This document shows positions 15,967-25,839 of a stretch of 64,000 nt of DNA, piece by piece. The DNA is from Clostridium pasteurianum DSM 525 = ATCC 6013 (lineage in GTDB: Bacteria > Bacillota > Clostridia > Clostridiales > Clostridiaceae), in contig NZ_CP009268.1 in the NCBI RefSeq assembly GCF_000807255.1, positions 2,138,384-2,202,383 on the forward strand. Direction: 5' to 3'. Every line of letters begins with the position of its first letter. Positions within the stretch are counted from its first letter, which is position 1. A program made the translations under genes and the position numbers. The notes under the pieces were generated by a model, which saw nothing but the letters and a program-made list of their open reading frames with translations, ran no database searches and was not told where the DNA came from.

Positions 15967-18249
15967 TTAAATACGAAATTCAAATTTCTTTAAACTTAGC
16001 GAATTAATTAACACAGATATTGAGCTTAGCCCCATAGCTGCTGCTGCTAAAACAGGATTTAAATGACCCGTAGCAGCAACAGGTACTCCTATCAAATTAT
16101 AAATAAATGCCCAAAATAAATTTTGTTTGATTTTACTCATAGTTTTCTTTGACAATTTAATTGCTAATGGCAATGAACTTAAATCATCTCTTAATAAGAT
16201 TACATCTCCTGTTTCGATAGCTACATCGGTACCAGTACCAATTGCAAAACCTATATTTGCTGTTGCTAAAGCTGGTGCATCATTTATTCCATCTCCAACC
16301 ATAGCTACAACTTTACCGCTATTAACTAAATTTTGAATAACCTGTGCTTTGTTTTCTGGTTTAACTTCTGCTATAACCTTTTCTATACCAATTTTACTTG
16401 CTACAGAAAAAGCTGTTTTTTTACTATCTCCAGTAAGAATATAAACATCCATTCCCATTTTTTTAAGAGAAAAAACTACTTTTTCAGATTTATCTTTAAT
16501 TTTATCTGAAAGGGCTAGAATTGAAATTAATTTATTATCTATAGACATAAGTACTGCAATTTTCCCCTCTTGTTGGAGTGAATCTAAAATTGTCTCAGCA
16601 TTCTCTATATTGATTTTATTTTCCTCCATAAGCTTATTTGTTCCAATTAATACGCTCTTACCATTAATAATTGCTTTAATTCCTTTTCCCGGTATAGCTT
16701 GAAAATTTTCAATCACTTCACTTTGTTCATCTATTATTTCTTTTCTATTTTCATATATAGCTGTACCTATAGGATGTTCAGAATTTTTTTCAGCCGCAGC
16801 AGCAATATGTATTATTTTTTTTTCATCATATCCATAGTTTTTATTTAATATAATTAAATCAGTTACCTCTGGCCTTCCCACTGTAATAGTACCAGTTTTA
16901 TCAAAAACCACACTATTTATTTTACACATTTTTTCTAAATCTTCACCATTTTTAATTAATATTCCATTCTGTGCTCCTTTACCCATTCCAACAATAATTG
17001 CTGTAGGTGTAGCAAGTCCAAGTGCACAAGGGCATGAAACTACTAAAACTGAAACAGCATTAATCAAAGCTACATCCAATAATTGACCATGATATATAAT
17101 AAAATACCAGCTTAAAAATGTGCTAACTGCTACAAAAAAGATAAATGGTACAAAATAACCACATATTCTATCTGTAATTTTTTGTATTTGAGCTTTACTT
17201 TCTTGAGCTTCTTCAACCATCTTTATTATATTAGAAAGAACTGTTCCTTCACCAACTTTTGTAGTCTGAAATTTAAAGCTACCATTTTTATTTAAAGAAG
17301 CACCTGTTACAAAATCTTTTTTAGCTTTCTTTACAGGCATACTTTCTCCGGTAAGCATAGACTCATCAACTGTTGAAGTACCTTCTATAATTATTCCGTC
17401 TACTGGAATCTTTTCACCTGGTCTTACAATGACAATATCTCCTACTAATAGTTTTTCAATTGCTATCTCTACTTCAATATTGTTTCTTAAAACTCTTGCT
17501 TTTTTGGCTTTAAGCCCCATTAATGTTTTAATAGCTTTTGATGTCTTTCCTTTGGCAATTGCTTCAAGATACTTTCCAAGTAAAACAAGTGTTACAATTA
17601 CAGTTGAAGATTCAAAATATATATTCCGCATCCCATAAAGAAAAGATGGTCTTTGAAAAAACACAATATACAAGCTATAAAAATATGCTGTTGTAGTGCC
17701 TACGGCCACAAGTAAATCCATAGTTGCAACCTTAGCACGCAAGGAATAAAATGAATTTCTATAGAATCTAAATCCTATTATAAATTGAACCGGTGTAGCT
17801 AATGCAAACTGTAATCTCCAATCATGAAGTATTAGTGCTCTCCATCTTACATATTCAATAACTTTACCAATTTTTGTAGTAGAATTAGGATCTATATAAT
17901 CATGGCAAAATCCCAATCCTCCAAGTATCATAGCTAAGATTAATGGAGAACTTAAAATAGCAGATATTATAAATATATTTTTTAATTTATTTTTTTGCAT
18001 TAAATCATAATTTATTTCTTTGCTATCATCTTCCTCTTCATTTCCTACCACTAAAAAACCTAATGATTCTATTACGTTTTTAATCTTATCTAACTGAATC
18101 TTATCTGAGTCATATTCTAATTTAGCTTTTTCAGTGGAATAACTCACATTTACCTTGTTAACTCCCTCCAGTTTTTCTAGACTTGATTCAATTGTAATAG
18201 AACATAAAAAACAGGTCATTCCGTGTATTTTCAAAGAAATATCTTCCAT
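15967..18249 (-). CDS. copA: Cu+-exporting P1B-type ATPase
   Basis: A membrane pump of about 760 residues that exports Cu+ using ATP. One N-terminal heavy-metal-associated domain has a CxxC motif (GMTCFLC). The transmembrane metal site is CPC in [15 protein letters not shown], the phosphorylation site is DKTGT, the SEHPIG motif is present, and the hinge is [10 protein letters not shown]. The last helices carry the Tyr-Asn pair (FIYN) and the Met/Ser residues (AAMGLSSI) typical of the PIB-1 Cu+/Ag+ subgroup. The start is at ATG 18249; the GTG five codons upstream overlaps the Shine-Dalgarno AGGAGGTGG. No csoR, copY or copZ gene is adjacent. Hairpins of one family bracket the gene. Confidence 0.93.
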   Translation of the reverse strand: MEDISLKIHGMTCFLCSITIESSLEKLEGVNKVNVSYSTEKAKLEYDSDKIQLDKIKNVIESLGFLVVGNEEEDDSKEINYDLMQKNKLKNIFIISAILSSPLILAMILGGLGFCHDYIDPNSTTKIGKVIEYVRWRALILHDWRLQFALATPVQFIIGFRFYRNSFYSLRAKVATMDLLVAVGTTTAYFYSLYIVFFQRPSFLYGMRNIYFESSTVIVTLVLLGKYLEAIAKGKTSKAIKTLMGLKAKKARVLRNNIEVEIAIEKLLVGDIVIVRPGEKIPVDGIIIEGTSTVDESMLTGESMPVKKAKKDFVTGASLNKNGSFKFQTTKVGEGTVLSNIIKMVEEAQESKAQIQKITDRICGYFVPFIFFVAVSTFLSWYFIIYHGQLLDVALINAVSVLVVSCPCALGLATPTAIIVGMGKGAQNGILIKNGEDLEKMCKINSVVFDKTGTITVGRPEVTDLIILNKNYGYDEKKIIHIAAAAEKNSEHPIGTAIYENRKEIIDEQSEVIENFQAIPGKGIKAIINGKSVLIGTNKLMEENKINIENAETILDSLQQEGKIAVLMSIDNKLISILALSDKIKDKSEKVVFSLKKMGMDVYILTGDSKKTAFSVASKIGIEKVIAEVKPENKAQVIQNLVNSGKVVAMVGDGINDAPALATANIGFAIGTGTDVAIETGDVILLRDDLSSLPLAIKLSKKTMSKIKQNLFWAFIYNLIGVPVAATGHLNPVLAAAAMGLSSISVLINSLSLKKFEFRI

Positions 18250-18277
18250 AATATTATTTACCACCTCCTATTTATAC

Positions 18278-18330
18278 AAAAACTAGAGGTAGTATTACAA
18301 TGCAATACTACCTCTAGTTTTTCTAGTTAG
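18278..18330 (-). terminator. Hairpin B of the recurring family, terminator after the nitroreductase gene
   Basis: A perfect 19-bp stem (18278-18296 with 18304-18322, core ACTAGAGGTAGTATT) has a seven-base loop and a T-run in the minus direction. The neighbouring string is CTAGTTAG. It starts 15 bases past the nitroreductase stop and ends about 30 bases before the copper ATPase start, so it terminates one gene and may attenuate the next. Confidence 0.75.
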
Positions 18331-18344
18331 TAATTTTAATTAAT

Positions 18345-18920
18345 CTACTTTATAATATTAACAGTTCCTTCTCTTCTTGGGGCAGGTTTAGGTTTTTCTC
18401 CAGCATTGTAGCCAAAGGCCCCTGACCCATAAGTAACATAACCATCTGGTATCCCTAATTCTTTAAACAAAGCTTTTCCTTCCTCTGTAGTATAAAGAAA
18501 ATTTACAGCATGTATCCAAACAGATCCAATGCCTAAAGACTCAGCCGCAAGAAACAAATTTCCTAATGCAAGAGCACTATCGGCAATTGGAGCAATTGCC
18601 TTTTCATCTGCAGATACTATAATATAAGTTGGAGCATTATAAAAAGCACTAAAATCTTCTGCTTTTGCTCTTTCTTCATATCTTTTAATTCCAGATTTCT
18701 CAAATGCAGATTTTGCTACATCATTTATCTTTTGTAATATTTCTTTGTTTTGTATTACAGTAAAGTGCCAAGACTGTTGATTAGCCGCACTAGGAGCATA
18801 TTTGCCTGCTTCCAATATCTCCTTTAATTCCTCATCTTTTATTTGCTCACTTTTAAAACTTCTAATGCTTCTTCTTTCAAATAAATTCTTTAATGCTTCA
18901 TTTTTTAATAATTCACTCAT
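18345..18920 (-). CDS. Nitroreductase-family FMN oxidoreductase
   Basis: A 191-residue flavoprotein. The family signature opens the sequence: RRSIRSFKSEQIKDEELKEIL, APSAANQQSWHFTVIQN (FMN contacts) and, later, ALGNLFLAAESLGIGSVWIH. Members reduce nitroaromatics, quinones or enones with NAD(P)H; the physiological substrate is unknown. AAGGGGG precedes the ATG. It lies upstream of the copper ATPase on the same strand, separated from it by a strong terminator hairpin, so expression is probably separate. Confidence 0.88.
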   Translation of the reverse strand: MSELLKNEALKNLFERRSIRSFKSEQIKDEELKEILEAGKYAPSAANQQSWHFTVIQNKEILQKINDVAKSAFEKSGIKRYEERAKAEDFSAFYNAPTYIIVSADEKAIAPIADSALALGNLFLAAESLGIGSVWIHAVNFLYTTEEGKALFKELGIPDGYVTYGSGAFGYNAGEKPKPAPRREGTVNIIK

Positions 18921-19073
18921 TTTTATTCCCCCTTATATTTATTATTTATATATAAGTTGCAATTAAAATTATACATTAATAATAATCAATAGACACGTAT
19001 TAAGCAAAACAACAATTTTATAATGAATATAATTTATTGCAACATATATACTTTAATATTTTTATTAAAGCGC

Positions 19074-19121
19074 AAAGGGAAACCTCATTATAATGAGATT
19101 TCCCTCTAGTTTCCTAGTCAG
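19074..19121. repeat. Hairpin C of the recurring family
   Basis: GGGAAACCTCATTA (19077-19090) pairs with TAATGAGATTTCCC (19091-19104) apart from one mismatch. It is followed by CTCTAGTTTC and CTAGTCAG, the same border as hairpins A and B although the stem bases differ. Not adjacent to a gene end, so its role is unclear. Confidence 0.5.
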
Positions 19122-19257
19122 AATTACTTATTTTTCCTATATGTTGAGTATCATTTTATAATAATTAATTTAATTTGTCAATCCTTATTTTTACTTTTTT
19201 ATAAAATAATATTTAAGATGTACTTAATAATCTCAACTTTTGATTTTATATGTTTTT

Positions 19258-19298
19258 GTTTACATTTATTTTAATTTACATAATATAAATTAAGTAAA
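19258..19298. repeat. 41-bp dyad repeat, copy 2
   Basis: Matches 12253-12293 at 36 of 41 positions, including the terminal TTTAC...GTAAA half-sites. It lies 340 bases upstream of the nitroreductase start. Confidence 0.5.
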
Positions 19299-19334
19299 CT
19301 ACTTCTAATAACTTTAAAATAATCCTAGTGTTAC

Positions 19335-19437
19335 TTTTTATCCGATAACTACCATCCATAGTAAGAGATAACGGCTGCCAAATACCTGGATAACGATTTC
19401 TAAGTATCAAAATACCTATACTTAGAAATCTGTTTAT
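19335..19437. repeat. Composite repeat with terminator of the SDR gene
   Basis: It begins with the 17-base string TTTTTATCCGATAACTA, identical to 15821-15837. Its distal part, GATTTCTAAGTAT / ATACTTAGAAATC (19395-19407, 19418-19430), is a 13-bp hairpin just past the dehydrogenase stop and can act as its terminator. The reverse complement of this part resembles 32645-32680 (GATACTTAGAA...TTATCCAG.TAT) and shares ACAGATTTCTAAG with 55624-55636. Confidence 0.5.
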
Positions 19438-20307
19438 CTAACCATTTAGAACATTTCCTCCATTTATATGAATTGTCTGTCCTGAAACATAAGATGAATC
19501 ATTACAAGCTAAAAACACATAACTTGGTGCCAGTTCTGATGGCTGTCCTGCTCTTCCTAAAGGTGTATTTAATCCAAATTGTGATACATCATAATCACTA
19601 AAGGAAGCCGGTATAAGCGGAGTCCATATGGGTCCTGGGGCAATGGCGTTAACTCTTATTTTTCTATTCTCCAAAGAAAGTGATAGAGATCTTGTAAAAG
19701 AAACAATTGCTCCTTTTGAAGCAGAATAATCAATTAATGTCTCATTTCCTTTATAAGCAGTTATTGAAGCAGTATTTATTATTGAATCTCCATTTTTTAA
19801 ATATGGCATTACAGCTTTTGTCATATAGAACATTCCAAATATGTTAGTTTTAAAAGTTCTTTCTAACTGCTGCTTAGTTATATCCTCAATACTGTTTTGA
19901 GGATGCTGTTCCCCTGCATTGTTTACAAGTATATCTATTTTTCCAAATTGTTTTATTGTTTTATCTGCTACATCCTTACAAAATTGCTCATCTCCAATGT
20001 CTCCTGAAATAAGCAAACAATTGGCTCCCTTTTCTTCTATAATTCTTTTAGTTTCCTTAGCATCTTCATGTTCATTTAAATATACTATAGCTATTTTAGC
20101 CCCTTCTTTTGCGTAAGCTATTGCAACAGCCTTTCCTATACCACTATCTCCTCCAGTAATAATAGCAACTTTATCTTTAAGTTTTTTACTACCTTTGTAT
20201 TCAGGATCTTCATACACAGGTTTGGGATTCATCATGGTTTCCAATCCCGGTTGTTGATTTTGTTTTTGCGCCGGTATAGTTTCAGGATAATCTAAAGTAC
20301 TTAACAT
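19438..20307 (-). CDS. SDR-family oxidoreductase, general stress protein 39 type
   Basis: A 289-residue NAD(P)-dependent short-chain dehydrogenase. After a 45-residue Pro/Gln-rich lead segment typical of the GS39/YhdF/YdaD group comes the Rossmann motif ITGGDSGIGKAVA, then NNAG, catalytic Ser in NTASITA, and Tyr-x-x-x-Lys as DYSASKGA. The substrate is unknown; family members are often induced by stress or sporulation. The start at 20307 has AAAGGGTG seven bases upstream; the longer frame adds six residues and swallows this site. Single gene. Confidence 0.9.
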   Translation of the reverse strand: MLSTLDYPETIPAQKQNQQPGLETMMNPKPVYEDPEYKGSKKLKDKVAIITGGDSGIGKAVAIAYAKEGAKIAIVYLNEHEDAKETKRIIEEKGANCLLISGDIGDEQFCKDVADKTIKQFGKIDILVNNAGEQHPQNSIEDITKQQLERTFKTNIFGMFYMTKAVMPYLKNGDSIINTASITAYKGNETLIDYSASKGAIVSFTRSLSLSLENRKIRVNAIAPGPIWTPLIPASFSDYDVSQFGLNTPLGRAGQPSELAPSYVFLACNDSSYVSGQTIHINGGNVLNG

Positions 20308-20406
20308 TATATTCACCCTTTCCATTCTATAAAATTAATTTAACAATTTTATTATTGTTAATTATTAAAGAATTTATAAGCTATTTTTATATTTAAATTT
20401 AAGGCA

Positions 20407-20446
20407 AATAAAAAAAGCTGCTTAGTTAAAAAAGCAACTTTTTTAA
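20407..20446 (-). terminator. purB terminator
   Basis: AAAAAAG-C-TGCTT pairs with AAGCA-A-CTTTTTT (20411-20423, 20432-20444) about 12 bases after the purB stop, with a T-run in the minus direction. Confidence 0.75.
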
Positions 20447-20456
20447 AATACATTAA

Positions 20457-21887
20457 TTATACATTTATATCTACATTTATATCTAAAATTTCTCTATTTG
20501 ATTCTAGTATAGGTTCAACATAATCTTTTATAAAATCTGTCACCTGACCCGGAGCTCTTCCAACAAAATTCTTGGCATCTAATATTGATAGAATTTCTTC
20601 TTTCTTTATATTGAAAGCTGGATCTTTAGCTATTAAATCAATTAAATTATTATCAAGACCATCCTGTTTTACGCGTTTTGCAGTTTCCATAGAATAAACT
20701 CTTATTTTCTCATGAAGCTCTTGTCTGTCTCCACCTCTTTTAACGGCTTCCATCAATATATTTTCTGTAGCCATAAAAGGTAATTCATTATTTACACGAG
20801 CAGCAATAACTTTGTCATATACCACTAAATTACTGGATACATTTATATATAGGTTTAATACTCCATCTAAAGCTAGAAAAGCCTCTGCAATAGATATTCT
20901 CTTATTTGCTGAATCATCTAAAGTTCTTTCAAACCACTGTGTTGCAGCAGTTACTGCAGGATTAAGAGAATTTACGATTACGTATCTTGCCAAAGAACCT
21001 ATTCTTTCTGATCTCATTGGATTTCTCTTATAAGCCATAGCAGATGAACCTATTTGATGGGCTTCAAAAGGTTCCTCTATCTCTTTAAAACTTTGAAGTA
21101 TTCTAAGATCATTACTGAATTTATAGGCACTCTGAGCTATTTCTGAAAGTGTATTTAGTACTATAGAATCTACCTTTCTTGAATAAGTTTGACCAGTTAC
21201 AGCATAAGCTTCTTTAAAACCCATTCTTTCTGTAACCTTTTTCTCTAGTTTTTTAATCTTTTCTTCATTACAATCAAACAATTCCATAAAACTTGCCTGA
21301 GTACCTGTAGTTCCTTTTACCCCTCTTAATTTTATTGTATCAATTACAAAATTTATATTTTCAAGGTCTAAAAATAAATCCTGCATCCAAAGAGTAGCTC
21401 TCTTTCCTACAGTTGTAAGTTGTGCAGGTTGAAGATGAGTATATCCTAAGGCAGGCAAATCTTTATATTTTAATGCAAATTCTGATAAATGTTCAATGAC
21501 ATTTATAATTTTATTTTTTATAAGTATCAAAGCTTTTTTCATTATAATTATATCTGTATTATCACCTACATAACAACTTGTAGCTCCAAGGTGAATTATT
21601 CCTTTAGCTTTAGGACATTGAACACCATAAGCATATACATGACTCATTACATCATGTCTAACTTCTTTTTCTCTTTTTTCCGCTACTTCGTAATTAATAT
21701 CATCAATATGGCTTTTTAATTCTTCTATCTGTTCATCAGTTATATTTAAGCCTAATTCCTTTTCACTTTCGGCTAAAGCCACCCAAAGCTTTCTCCAAGT
21801 TTTAAACTTCATTTCATCAGAAAATAGATATGACATATCTTTTGATGCATATCTAGTATTTAGCGGCGTTTGATAAATGTTTCTCAT
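20457..21887 (-). CDS. purB: Adenylosuccinate lyase
   Basis: A 476-residue enzyme of the fumarase/aspartase superfamily. It makes two purine-pathway cleavages: SAICAR to AICAR plus fumarate, and adenylosuccinate to AMP plus fumarate. The superfamily signature GSSAMAYKRNPMRSE is near residue 285, catalytic-loop neighbours TSCYVGDNTD and GYTHLQPAQ are present, and the length matches the long clostridial and animal-like PurB form. AGGAGGA precedes the ATG. It stands alone here, not in a pur operon. Confidence 0.94.
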   Translation of the reverse strand: MRNIYQTPLNTRYASKDMSYLFSDEMKFKTWRKLWVALAESEKELGLNITDEQIEELKSHIDDINYEVAEKREKEVRHDVMSHVYAYGVQCPKAKGIIHLGATSCYVGDNTDIIIMKKALILIKNKIINVIEHLSEFALKYKDLPALGYTHLQPAQLTTVGKRATLWMQDLFLDLENINFVIDTIKLRGVKGTTGTQASFMELFDCNEEKIKKLEKKVTERMGFKEAYAVTGQTYSRKVDSIVLNTLSEIAQSAYKFSNDLRILQSFKEIEEPFEAHQIGSSAMAYKRNPMRSERIGSLARYVIVNSLNPAVTAATQWFERTLDDSANKRISIAEAFLALDGVLNLYINVSSNLVVYDKVIAARVNNELPFMATENILMEAVKRGGDRQELHEKIRVYSMETAKRVKQDGLDNNLIDLIAKDPAFNIKKEEILSILDAKNFVGRAPGQVTDFIKDYVEPILESNREILDINVDINV

Positions 21888-22159
21888 TTAAATTTCCTCC
21901 TAGCGAACGTTGCTTAATGTAAAATAAACATACTTCATATTATATCATAGATTAATGTATATTTAAATTTGCCCCACATTAAATTATCAAATTCATTTTA
22001 TAAAGAATATTTTTTTATAATATTATTATTGAACAGTTTATAATTTATATTATTAGTAATTAATAATATTTCTTTTATTTATCTTACTAATAATAATTTA
22101 TTTATTATTATATCTTTTAATTTTATAGAGAATTATTTATAAATATTATATCACAAATA

Positions 22160-23524
22160 TTATTGCTGCTGTAATTTAAGAATTTTCCCCCAACAAGGCT
22201 CTAATTTTATTGTAAAGCAATTATTATTCTGAATTTTATAGATATCTTTATTATTTAACATATCAATAGCCTTAGATGCTTTTATAGGAGCATTAATTTC
22301 CATAAATCTAAAATTTTGCGATAAATTTAATATAACTATTATACATTCTCCTTCAATTATTCTAGCATATGCAAATTGCTCATTTAAAATCTTTATTTGA
22401 ATATATTTTCCCTCTTCTAATGCTTTTGAACCTCTTCTTATATTTGATAAATTATGAATTAACTTTATTAATTTTTTATTATAGTTGCTGGATAGTATAT
22501 TTTTTAAATTAAGTTCTGGTCTTAAATCATCATCTGATATATTCCTTACACCTTTAATTCCAAATTCGCTTCCATAATAAATAGATGGTACACCAGGCAT
22601 AGTAAACAAAATTATATATACCGGATAAATGTAATCTGAAAATTTCAATGTACTTGCAATTCTGTTAACATCATGATTATCTATAAAATTGTATAAATAC
22701 ATATTTTTATAAATGCCAAAATCCTTACCAAATTGTCTATTAAGAGAATAAGCAATCTCAAAATAGTTTTTGTCATTGTGGCTGGAATATAATCCCTTAT
22801 AGCACTCATAATTTGTTACAGAATCAAGCATATTATTATTTACCCATCTATTGTAATCACCGTGTATAATTTCACCCATAAGCCAAAAATCTGGTTTCAG
22901 CTTTTTACAAAAAGAAGCCAGCTCTTTGATAAAATTAAAATCAAGACAATCTGCACAATCTAATCTCAAACCATCAATATCAAAATCTTTAATCCACATA
23001 TTTATAGCTTTAAAAAGATAATCTTTAACTTCTGAATTACATAAATTAAGTTTTACAAGATTATAATAGCCATTCCAAGTATCATAGGTAAAAGGATCAT
23101 TAAGAGGACTATTTTGATTAAAATCAAGTCTATGAAACCAACTGCAGTATGGTGATTTTTTACCTTTTAAAAGTATATCCTTAAAAGCAAAAAAATCTCG
23201 ACCTACATGATTAAATACGCCATCAATTACTACCTTTATATTATTTTTATGAAGAGTTTTTACAAGTTTAATAAAAGTATCATTATTGCCTAATCGTCTG
23301 TCAATTACATTGTAATCTACTGTATCATATCCATGAGAAGTTGACTCAAATATTGGTCCAAAATAAATGGCGTCAGCCCCTAAGTACTTTATATGCTTAA
23401 TCCAATCATAAGTTTTTTCTAAAGTTTCCATAGTCTTTAAATTAAAATCATTTAACTTTTTTGCTCCGCAAAATCCTAAAGGATAAATATGATAAAAAAT
23501 TGCTTTTTTATACCAAGGTAACAT
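22160..23524 (-). CDS. GH13 alpha-amylase-family glycosidase
   Basis: A 454-residue cytosolic enzyme (no signal peptide) with a TIM barrel. The conserved GH13 regions appear in order: VVIDGVFNHVG, DGLRLDCADC with the nucleophile Asp, LMGEIIHGDY with the acid Glu, and FIDNHDVNR with the transition-state Asp. It has a short form without the N-terminal domain of classical neopullulanases, starting directly at WYKKAIFYHIYPLGF. Likely action is on maltooligosaccharides or cyclodextrins, by family inference. It is single, with neighbours unrelated to starch metabolism, although ptsH and the glucose EIIA gene lie just upstream. Confidence 0.9.
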   Translation of the reverse strand: MLPWYKKAIFYHIYPLGFCGAKKLNDFNLKTMETLEKTYDWIKHIKYLGADAIYFGPIFESTSHGYDTVDYNVIDRRLGNNDTFIKLVKTLHKNNIKVVIDGVFNHVGRDFFAFKDILLKGKKSPYCSWFHRLDFNQNSPLNDPFTYDTWNGYYNLVKLNLCNSEVKDYLFKAINMWIKDFDIDGLRLDCADCLDFNFIKELASFCKKLKPDFWLMGEIIHGDYNRWVNNNMLDSVTNYECYKGLYSSHNDKNYFEIAYSLNRQFGKDFGIYKNMYLYNFIDNHDVNRIASTLKFSDYIYPVYIILFTMPGVPSIYYGSEFGIKGVRNISDDDLRPELNLKNILSSNYNKKLIKLIHNLSNIRRGSKALEEGKYIQIKILNEQFAYARIIEGECIIVILNLSQNFRFMEINAPIKASKAIDMLNNKDIYKIQNNNCFTIKLEPCWGKILKLQQQ

Positions 23525-23645
23525 TAAAAAGCCTCCTTGAAAAATATATAATTTCTTTAAGTTTTTAATGTATCATATGATATATATTAAAAATACATTC
23601 TATTAAATGATTATAATAATAATAATTATAATTATTTATGATAAA

Positions 23646-23680
23646 GATAAAAGGATAGCCTTAAAGGCTATCCTTTTATC
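23646..23680 (-). terminator. ptsH terminator
   Basis: GATAAAAGGATAGCC pairs perfectly with GGCTATCCTTTTATC around a five-base loop, 20 bases past the ptsH stop. Confidence 0.85.
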
Positions 23681-23702
23681 TTATAAATCACACTTAAATT
23701 AA

Positions 23703-23963
23703 TTATTCAGTAATTGATTCAATCAACTTAGCAACTTCTTCAGCTGCTAAAGTTTCATCATCACCTGAAGCAGTTACTTTAACAACAGCGTTGCTAGTAA
23801 CTCCTAAAGATAAAACTCCTATTAAACTTTTAATATTAGCCTTTTTACCATTGTATTCAAGACTAACGTCTGATTTAAAAGATGATGCTTTTTTTACTAA
23901 TAGTGTAGCTGGTCTAGCGTGTAAACCAGTTGAACTTTTAACTGTAGCTTCTTTTGTTACCAT
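23703..23963 (-). CDS. ptsH: Phosphocarrier protein HPr
   Basis: An 86-residue central PTS phosphocarrier. The EI-phosphorylated His15 is in STGLHARPA and the HPr kinase target Ser46 is in IKSLIGVLSLGV, so both catalytic and regulatory sites are intact. The ATG at 23963 is chosen because AGAGGTGG lies seven bases upstream; the longer frame adds three residues. It passes phosphate from EI to sugar-specific EIIA proteins, one of which is encoded immediately upstream. No ptsI gene is next to it, unlike the usual ptsHI operon. Confidence 0.95.
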   Translation of the reverse strand: MVTKEATVKSSTGLHARPATLLVKKASSFKSDVSLEYNGKKANIKSLIGVLSLGVTSNAVVKVTASGDDETLAAEEVAKLIESITE

Positions 23964-24009
23964 TATATCCACCTCTGCTAATCATATACTATTTAGAATC
24001 TCTTTTATA

Positions 24010-24038
24010 AGTTTATCATTTTAATACAATTTATTCAA
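24010..24038 (-). promoter_or_regulatory. Candidate ptsH promoter
   Basis: On the minus strand TTGAAT and TAAACT are separated by exactly 17 bases, ending 47 bases before the ptsH start. Just upstream (24045-24058) is AATTTTAGAAAATT, one base short of the CodY consensus palindrome. Confidence 0.5.
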
Positions 24039-24059
24039 GTAAATTTTAGAAAATTTATC

Positions 24060-24518
24060 TTACTTTAATGTAACTTCTGCAAATTCACTTCCTGCATTTT
24101 TAATATTATAGTTTATATCAATTTTATCTATTAAATCTACATTTGTTATAAGTACAGGAGTTTCTGTAGATGATCTAGCTTCTATATATTCTCTATCGAA
24201 GAATAATATTTTTTCTCCAGCTTTAACTTTATCACCTATTTTAACATAAGTTCCAAATCCCCTTCCCTCTAATTTTGAAGTATCAAGACCTATGTGAATA
24301 AGAATTTGAAGCCCATCAGTGCTTTTTATAATCAAAGCATGTTTTGAATCATAAATTGAAGCTATTTCTCCATCTATTGGCGCATATACATAATTACCAG
24401 TTGGTTTTATTGCAGCACCTTCTCCCATTACTTTTTTATTAAATAGATAATCATTAACTTCAGATAATGGAGCTACCTGCCCATCTATTGGAAGTAATAA
24501 TTTTATAATTTTACTCAT
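24060..24518 (-). CDS. crr: PTS glucose-type EIIA component
   Basis: A 152-residue stand-alone EIIA of the glucose/beta-glucoside class. The active histidine is His75 in ILIHIGLDT with partner His60 in SKHALIIK, and the fold markers LLLPIDGQVAPLSEV and PIDGEI are present. It accepts phosphate from HPr-His15 and passes it to an EIIB domain encoded elsewhere. The start at 24518 follows GAAAGGGG; the frame extends seven residues further without a better site. It lies just upstream of ptsH on the same strand, with a possible promoter between them. Confidence 0.93.
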   Translation of the reverse strand: MSKIIKLLLPIDGQVAPLSEVNDYLFNKKVMGEGAAIKPTGNYVYAPIDGEIASIYDSKHALIIKSTDGLQILIHIGLDTSKLEGRGFGTYVKIGDKVKAGEKILFFDREYIEARSSTETPVLITNVDLIDKIDINYNIKNAGSEFAEVTLK

Positions 24519-24642
24519 TGATAATATCCCCTTTCTCAAATTTTTTAATTTATTTTATATCTATAAATATACTATTAAAACCATAAAAGCAGAAACTTTT
24601 TTAGTATTTTTGTATAATTTTATATATTATTTATTCATATAT

Positions 24643-25839
24643 CTAATTAATTTTACTTACAAAATTATCTATTCTATCAAGTCCAGATTTTATATTTTCC
24701 ATAGAAGTAGCATAGGAAAGCCTTACATATTCTGAGACCCCAAAAGCATCCCCTGGAACTACGCCTACTTTACTATCATCTAAAAGACTTTCAGCGAAAT
24801 CTATAGATCCATTTATAATTTCACCATTTATTTTTTTGCCTATCAATTTACTTATATTCATCATTACATAGAAAGCACCCTCTGGATTAGTGCAGGATAG
24901 ATTATTTATACTATTTATCTTTTCTACCATATAATTTCTTCTATCTTTAAATTGACTTATCATAAATTCAACTGAAGATTGATCTCCGTCTAATGCTTCT
25001 ACAGAAGCATATTGAGCTATAGAATTAGGATTTGCAGTTGTATGTCCCTGTATATTTGACATTAATTTAATTATTTCTGTATTTCCACTAGCTGCATATC
25101 CTACCCTCCAGCCAGTCATAGCATAAGTTTTAGAAAGTCCATTAATTACAATTGTCCTATTAAAGGCATCTTCATTTATACTTGCTATACTTGTATGTTT
25201 GAAATCTCCATAAATTAACTTTTCATATATTTCATCAGAAATTATAAATATATCATGTTTTCTACAGAATTCAGCAATTTCTTGAATTTCTTCTTTTAAA
25301 TAAACTGTTCCTGTAGGATTATTAGGACTGTTTAATATTATAGCTTTAGTTTTTGGAGTAACTACCCTTTTAAGATCCTCTACATTAAATTTAAAAGAAT
25401 TTTTTTCTTCTGTACTAATTATTACTGGAACACCATCATATAATTTTACAAGTTCAGGATAAGTCACCCAATAAGGACTACTTATTATAACTTCATCCAT
25501 AGGATTTAATATAGCTTGAAATACATTACTTATACATTGTTTTGCACCATTTGATACTATAATTTGTGATATATCATAAGTCAAATTATTATCTTTTTTA
25601 AATTTATTAATTATAGCTTTCTTTAACTCTATTATACCTGATGCTGCAGTATATTTAGTAAAACCATCTTTCATAGCTTTTATTGCTGCATTTTGAATAT
25701 TTTTAGGAGTATTGAAGTCAGGTTCACCAGCACCAAAACCTATAACATCTATACCATTTTTCTTCATTTCTTTTACTTTTGCAGTAATAGCTAAAGTAAG
25801 AGATGGAGAAATATTTTTTGCCTTGTTAGAAAAAATCAT
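24643..25839 (-). CDS. Class I/II PLP-dependent aminotransferase (aspartate type)
   Basis: A 398-residue fold-type I enzyme of the AspB/AspC-Igamma group. The N-terminal segment SPSLTLAITAKVKEMKKNGIDVIGFGAGEPDF is characteristic; SPNNPTG, DEIYEKLIY and the PLP-binding lysine in NGLSKTYAMTGWRVGY are all present. It probably transfers the amino group between aspartate (or another amino acid) and 2-oxoglutarate; specificity is not readable from the motifs. A Shine-Dalgarno AGGAGG precedes the ATG. Single gene. Confidence 0.92.
   Translation of the reverse strand: MIFSNKAKNISPSLTLAITAKVKEMKKNGIDVIGFGAGEPDFNTPKNIQNAAIKAMKDGFTKYTAASGIIELKKAIINKFKKDNNLTYDISQIIVSNGAKQCISNVFQAILNPMDEVIISSPYWVTYPELVKLYDGVPVIISTEEKNSFKFNVEDLKRVVTPKTKAIILNSPNNPTGTVYLKEEIQEIAEFCRKHDIFIISDEIYEKLIYGDFKHTSIASINEDAFNRTIVINGLSKTYAMTGWRVGYAASGNTEIIKLMSNIQGHTTANPNSIAQYASVEALDGDQSSVEFMISQFKDRRNYMVEKINSINNLSCTNPEGAFYVMMNISKLIGKKINGEIINGSIDFAESLLDDSKVGVVPGDAFGVSEYVRLSYATSMENIKSGLDRIDNFVSKIN

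Larger units (their letters stand above)
18921..19437. other. Intergenic region rich in hairpins and dyads
   Basis: About 517 bases between the nitroreductase and short-chain dehydrogenase genes, with no reading frame of note. It holds hairpin C (19074-19121), the second copy of the 41-bp dyad (19258-19298), the 17-base string shared with 15.8 kb (19335-19351), and the hairpin at 19395-19430. The density of elements also seen elsewhere suggests repeat accretion or a shared control region. Confidence 0.5.
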
